From: Candidatus Uhrbacteria bacterium
GTDB taxonomy: Bacteria > Patescibacteriota > Patescibacteriia > UBA9934
Assembly (NCBI GenBank): GCA_943359345.1
Contig: CALRHE010000001.1
Location: 65,995-120,103, forward strand
Length of the DNA: 54,109 nt
Direction of reading: 5' to 3'
This document shows, one piece after another, positions 51,193-54,109 of this stretch. The notes under the pieces were generated by a model, which made no database searches, was not told the DNA's origin, and saw only the letters and a program-made list of their open reading frames with translations. Numbering within the stretch: the first letter of the stretch is position 1; the number at the start of each line of letters is the position of its first letter. The translations under genes and the position numbers were made by a program.

Positions 51193-51308
51193 TAACGCAC
51201 ATAAGAAACCTATTGAGTTCGTCGGATACTAGGAGTGAACAAGTAGACAAAATGACGCAAAGACGACCTACTAAGTAAGTGGCGAAACTTGGGCAGGTCG
51301 GCTGTTAC

Positions 51309-51384
51309 GGCTGGGTAGCTCAGTCGGTAGAGCACAGGACTCATAAGCCTGTTGTCGCGGGTTCGATCCCCGCCCCAGCTACCA
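51309..51384 (+). tRNA. tRNA-Met (anticodon CAT), elongator or Ile2
   Basis: Acceptor GGCTGGG pairs with CCCAGCT, discriminator A, encoded CCA (51382-51384). The anticodon loop CTCATAA gives CAT. It lacks the C1-A72 mismatch and the GGG/CCC anticodon stem of the initiator, so it is elongator Met, or tRNA-Ile with lysidine; sequence alone does not settle which. The spacer 51195-51308 upstream holds a small structured region (see findings). Confidence 0.92.
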
Positions 51385-51416
51385 AAAAAGTCTTGGCTTA
51401 GGCCAGGCCTTTTTTA
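51384..51416 (+). terminator. Terminator after tRNA-Met
   Basis: AAAAAAGTCTTGGC (about 51384-51397) pairs with GCCAGGCCTTTTTT (51402-51415), one mismatch, ending in a T-run. Closes the tRNA-Leu/Met region. Confidence 0.75.
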
Positions 51417-51430
51417 TATAGTCATAAAGC

Positions 51431-51459
51431 TTGACCAACATCACAAAAACGTGTATTCT
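51431..51459 (+). promoter_or_regulatory. Promoter for tRNA-fMet
   Basis: TTGACC (51431-51436), 17 bases, TATTCT (51454-51459). This repeats the TTGAC(A/C)-N17-TATTCT design at 4289-4317. The transcript would start near 51466, about 22 bases before the tRNA. Confidence 0.75.
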
Positions 51460-51487
51460 TGCGTCGCCTGAATACAGGCATAAATAT

Positions 51488-51564
51488 CGCGGGGTAGAGC
51501 AGCCAGGCAGCTCGTCGGGCTCATAACCCGAAGGTCGTCGGTTCAAATCCGACCCCCGCAACCA
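51488..51564 (+). tRNA. Initiator tRNA-fMet (anticodon CAT)
   Basis: The first base C pairs badly with A in the 3' strand (CGCGGGG against CCCCGCA), the C1-A72 mismatch recognised by formyltransferase, and the anticodon stem ends in GGG-CTCATAA-CCC, the three G-C pairs of initiators. The discriminator A and CCA (51562-51564) are encoded. Confidence 0.95.
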
Positions 51565-51594
51565 AAAACATCCCGTCTAAGGCGGGATGTTTTT
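51565..51594 (+). terminator. Terminator after tRNA-fMet
   Basis: AAAAACATCCCG pairs with CGGGATGTTTTT around a short TCTAAGG-type loop, followed by G and more mixed sequence. Intrinsic terminator. The next bases (51596-51625) carry the palindromic GAGCGAGCGTAGCGAGTC word. Confidence 0.85.
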
Positions 51595-51664
51595 GTCCTG
51601 AGCGAGCGTAGCGAGTCTAAGGACCTATCGAATAACACCATCCATGCTATTATTTACAAACTTT

Positions 51665-52141
51665 ATGACAACTACTACACACACCGCTATCGGGGTACTA
51701 ATTGGGACGGCGGTTGGTAACCCTATTCTTGGCTTTGGACTGGGGTTTATCTCCCACTACCTAGTTGACATTATCCCTCATGGAGACATGCACATGCGGG
51801 ATAGTAATAACCTAGTGAACAAAAAAAATGAGCGCCAGTCTCATGTCTTTGTAATTATAGATGTCGCCCTCGGCATTACACTTTTAAACATTCTCGGAAC
51901 GGTTCTGTCAGACGACGTAACCCGCAGCACGGTTTACGCCGCTAGTATCTTTGGCAGTGTGCTGCCAGATGCCATGGTGGGCGTGAATGACCTCGTAAAA
52001 TCAAAACTCGGACGCCTCCACACTCGCTTTCACTTCCATTTTCACGACCTTTTGTGCCGTAAACATGGTGACTCAAAGCTGCGCTATTCACTTGCAGCCC
52101 AAGCGATTTTTATAGTTGGTGTCGTCTATTTTTTAAGTTAA
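51665..52141 (+). CDS. DUF457-like membrane-bound hydrolase-family protein
   Basis: Starting at ATG 51665 (MTTTTHTAIGVLIGTAVGNP), the protein has 158 residues; the frame opens at 51644. It has four to five membrane segments and His-rich turns: THTAIG at the N-terminus, ISHYLVDIIPHGDMH with conserved His and Asp, SVLPDAMVG and LHTRFHFHFHD. This is the pattern of the DUF457 (YdjM-type) metal-dependent membrane hydrolases, predicted to bind metal in the membrane. Substrate and role are unknown. It is the only gene of its strand in this stretch, downstream of tRNA-fMet, with no clear promoter seen. Confidence 0.65.
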   Translation: MTTTTHTAIGVLIGTAVGNPILGFGLGFISHYLVDIIPHGDMHMRDSNNLVNKKNERQSHVFVIIDVALGITLLNILGTVLSDDVTRSTVYAASIFGSVLPDAMVGVNDLVKSKLGRLHTRFHFHFHDLLCRKHGDSKLRYSLAAQAIFIVGVVYFLS

Positions 52142-52291
52142 CCCCTCACGGCGGGTAAACGGCGGATAACCCTCCCGCCGTAGTCTGTCGAGAGTACCGA
52201 CTCAGAAGTTCCCTCCTCACTTCAGCCTCGACAAACTTTAAGGCGGGAAAAGGTTTATTTCGAAGGTGTTGGGGGCCGATAGGCTGAAAAC
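52142..52291. other. Intergenic region with three short inverted repeats
   Basis: This convergent gap of 150 bases holds GGCGGG (52150-52155)/CCCGCC (52174-52179), TGTCGAG (52186-52192)/CTCGACA (52227-52233), and ATAGG/CCTAT (52279-52283/52291-52295). None has a proper T-run, so no clear terminator was identified. No reading frame is seen. Confidence 0.4.
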
Positions 52292-52783
52292 CTATAAAAC
52301 AGCCCCGCCTGCGAGCGTAAGGATTAAAACAAAGGTCGCACCGCCAAGCATACCCAAGAGAATGCCTAGGGCGGCTTGTTTAAAGGGAATTTTTAAGGCC
52401 ACAGCTGCAAAACTGGCGGTCCAAACTCCCGTCAGCGGGAATGGGATAACCAAAAACATAAATAAAGCCAAAGCGCCATACTTGGCGTAACGGTCTTTTA
52501 GTTTAAATTCAGCTCTGGCAATCGCCATATCAAGTGGACGCAACAAGCTCGGAAAATATTTCTCGATCAATTCGTGAGCCAGCTCAAGGCCCAAATAGAC
52601 TGGAAAGAAAATCAAGGTCGCTCCAACCACTGCCAAGACGAAAACCAAGGCTGGGGGCAATTGGTATTCATGGATTCCGAATGGGATAGATAATTGGTAT
52701 TCAGTAATCGGGATGGCGGACAACAAAATAACCCGCATCCAAGCGGGTACCCCCTCTAAGGCAGAAATGATGGCATCTGTCAT
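52292..52783 (-). CDS. Small multidrug-export family membrane protein
   Basis: The start was set to ATG 52783, overlapping the carboxypeptidase stop by ATGA, giving 163 residues. It has four to five membrane helices and the motifs VILLSAIPITEYQLSIPFG, the conserved charged loop RLDMAIARAEFKLKDRYAKYG-like run, and IPFPLTGVWTASFAAVAL, which identify the small multi-drug export (Sm_multidrug_ex) family. Despite the name, its activity is unproven in most members. It is translationally coupled to the D,D-carboxypeptidase. Confidence 0.85.
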   Translation of the reverse strand: MTDAIISALEGVPAWMRVILLSAIPITEYQLSIPFGIHEYQLPPALVFVLAVVGATLIFFPVYLGLELAHELIEKYFPSLLRPLDMAIARAEFKLKDRYAKYGALALFMFLVIPFPLTGVWTASFAAVALKIPFKQAALGILLGMLGGATFVLILTLAGGAVL

Positions 52784-53751
52784 AGGGTTGGCCACTCAAA
52801 AGTTTTAAACGCCCAACCAGCTAGATCTATGGCATCTTCAAAACGCGCCTCAATCTCATCAGCACCCAGGACCACGATGTAGACCTCATTGCCCTCATGA
52901 ACGACAGCCGCAGCCAAACAGTAACCGGCCTCCGGAATATAGCCTGTTTTGCCAGCCGTCACCTGATAATCGCCAGAGTTCAGTGGCGAGGTCAACAACA
53001 GATTGGTGGACGGAATCGAAGCCACTCGACCACTCGACTGCTGTACGCTCAAAGTGGCATCGGTCATAAACTGAGCTATTTCAGGATGCTGCTTAGCTTC
53101 AGCTAAAAGTACTGATAGCTCACCTACGGTCGAGACATTGTTCACCGATAATCCACTCGGATCTTCAAAACGACTGTCTAGCATACCTAACTCAATAGCC
53201 TTAGTGTTCATGCGAGCAACAAACTCCTCAGTCGTTAAGCCCGAGTGGCGGACCAAGGCCCGAGTGGCGGTATTGTCAGAGCCAACCATACTAGCGCCAA
53301 GCACATCTTCAAGCCGCAAGGGGTCGTTGTAATACAAATAAACGCGTCCCGTTCCAGCAAAATCCTCAGGTGTCACCGACACGTAGGCCTCAAGATTGGG
53401 ATCTGTTTCAAGGAAAACCAGGGCAGCCATGAGTTTTGAAATACTTCCAATCGGACGAACTTCATTTGGATTTTTTGAAAATAAGCTAGTGCCGCTCTCA
53501 GCATCAATAACAATCACACTCTGCGCAGAAGTCACCACCCCAAAAGACTGAAGATCAACCTTCTTGGGCGGTGGCGCAGCCTTATCCTTGGCCATGGGAA
53601 GCGTGGCCGTTGGTCCGTAAACTAAACTTGAAATCACGGTGTCATTAGCTATCTCAACCCCTGCCTGAAGCTCTAAAACAGCACCGTCGATCGGGAAAAA
53701 ATTCACGACGCTGGCAGCAAACAAAAGATTGGATAACACCTTAACAATCAT
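52780..53751 (-). CDS. D-alanyl-D-alanine carboxypeptidase (peptidase S11)
   Basis: It trims the terminal D-Ala from peptidoglycan stem peptides outside the membrane. The 323 residues open with a hydrophobic signal or anchor (LLFAASVVNFFPIDGAVLEL), then show the penicillin-binding active site: SxxK at Ser103-Lys106 (PIGSISKLMAALVFLE), SxN as SDN in LGASMVGSDNTATRAL, and the KTG box in VTAGKTGYIPEAGYC. All catalytic elements are present; no large C-terminal domain follows. ATG 53751 overlaps the scpB stop (ATGA) and AAGGAGG lies only one base before it, an unusually close site. The operon order is scpB, this gene, drug-export protein. Confidence 0.93.
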   Translation of the reverse strand: MIVKVLSNLLFAASVVNFFPIDGAVLELQAGVEIANDTVISSLVYGPTATLPMAKDKAAPPPKKVDLQSFGVVTSAQSVIVIDAESGTSLFSKNPNEVRPIGSISKLMAALVFLETDPNLEAYVSVTPEDFAGTGRVYLYYNDPLRLEDVLGASMVGSDNTATRALVRHSGLTTEEFVARMNTKAIELGMLDSRFEDPSGLSVNNVSTVGELSVLLAEAKQHPEIAQFMTDATLSVQQSSGRVASIPSTNLLLTSPLNSGDYQVTAGKTGYIPEAGYCLAAAVVHEGNEVYIVVLGADEIEARFEDAIDLAGWAFKTFEWPTL

Positions 53752-54109
53752 ACCTCCTTTGAAGTTTCAGACATGACAGCAGATAATAGCTTATCTATGT
53801 GAGCATTGGCGTGGAGGGTGGCGTAATCTGGAAGCTCGTCTTTCGAGTGGAGCCCAAGGAAACGTAACGTATCAGGAGACAGGCTGTACACCGGTTGCAT
53901 ACGTTGGGCGTCGTCGCTTTCTTCGACCAGCCCTCGCATCAGTAGGTTACGCAAAATCAAACTACAGTTTACACCACGGATAGCCTCGATCTCAGGTTTA
54001 GTGACCGGCCCACGATATGCAATAATGGTCAGCGCCTCAAGCGACGGCCGTGTGAGCTCCGGAGCCAGCTCGTCTTTAGCAATTTTACTCACCGTTTCTG
54101 CACAGGCCG
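53748..54109 (-). CDS. scpB: Segregation and condensation protein ScpB, N-terminus cut by window edge
   Basis: ScpB is a winged-helix partner of SMC and ScpA in chromosome condensation. The frame is open to the right edge; in frame upstream of the internal GTG/ATG-like start it reads ACAETVSKIAKDELAPE, so the gene continues beyond the window. The visible 120 residues hold the ScpB core: LTRPSLEALTIIAYRGPVTK, EIEAIRGVNCSLILRNLLMR and GLVEESDDAQRMQPVYSLSP, followed by TLRFLGLHSKDELP. This matches the C-terminal winged helix; the N-terminal one is missing. It is linked by ATGA overlap to the carboxypeptidase gene. Confidence 0.93.
   Translation of the reverse strand, partial: ACAETVSKIAKDELAPELTRPSLEALTIIAYRGPVTKPEIEAIRGVNCSLILRNLLMRGLVEESDDAQRMQPVYSLSPDTLRFLGLHSKDELPDYATLHANAHIDKLLSAVMSETSKEV

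Noticed and set aside
51379-51561. Minus-strand 60-codon frame
   Set aside because: It runs antisense through tRNA-fMet and the terminator; no coding signs.

Overview
This 54.1 kb window looks like chromosome of a Candidate Phyla Radiation (Patescibacteria) bacterium, most likely from the Parcubacteria side. That placement is inferred from gene content and style: dense, short-spaced housekeeping genes, many starts without a recognisable Shine-Dalgarno sequence, bS21, paired signal-peptide proteins whose N-termini resemble VirB2/TrbC pilins, and O-antigen-ligase-TPR and LytR-CpsA-Psr genes. No 16S rRNA is present, so the phylum cannot be fixed from the window.

Layout. 1-1874: minus-strand membrane proteins (one cut by the left edge) and an AI-2E family permease. 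1965-4270: the translation block smpB, ssrA (tmRNA), infC, rpmI, rplT, closed by a terminator. 4289-5562: a visibly GC-richer two-gene cassette with its own promoter, strong ribosome binding sites and matching GAGGCCA/TGGCCTC hairpins, probably foreign. 5601-5905: a transcription unit holding a structured non-coding RNA candidate followed by tRNA-Asp. 5924-7767: a small membrane protein, a large serine recombinase that has lost its catalytic domain, and a gene fragment abutting it, which together look like the scar of a mobile element. 7821-9437: DM13, DUF378 and phosphodiester-glycosidase-like proteins.

9439-17646 runs on the minus strand: pyk, nrdR, ftsZ, ftsA, dgkA-like, ybeY and then three membrane-anchored proteins with calcium-binding TSP3-type repeats. 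Upstream of these, 17650-28689 encodes a 3080-residue surface protein and a 595-residue relative. Both start with a signal peptide and two VirB2-like membrane segments, followed by Ig-like domains; the giant also carries IPT/TIG domains, Myxococcus-type Cys-rich repeats and a C-terminal von Willebrand A domain. Together 15123-28689 reads as one undescribed cell-surface locus feeding directly into the ybeY-dgkA-ftsA operon, and it is the most interesting coding feature here. Two 95%-identical palindromic elements of about 111 bp bracket the ftsZ-nrdR block.

28715-35656 carries hflX, yqeY, rpsU, a coiled-coil protein, hisS, lepB and an O-antigen ligase/TPR protein. 35746-44017 (plus strand) carries an LCP protein, der, pth, dprA, folC and topA. 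44029-47638 holds two unknown genes, one of them 1101 residues. Then come a RelA/SpoT homologue, parB-parA, tRNA-Leu(CAA), tRNA-Met(CAT), initiator tRNA-fMet, two small membrane proteins, a D,D-carboxypeptidase and scpB (cut by the right edge). Plus-strand promoters repeatedly read TTGAC(A/C)-N17-TATTCT or TACTCT, pointing to a standard sigma70-like consensus and very short leaders.

Limits: all calls come from reading motifs. No alignment, covariance or GC computation was run.
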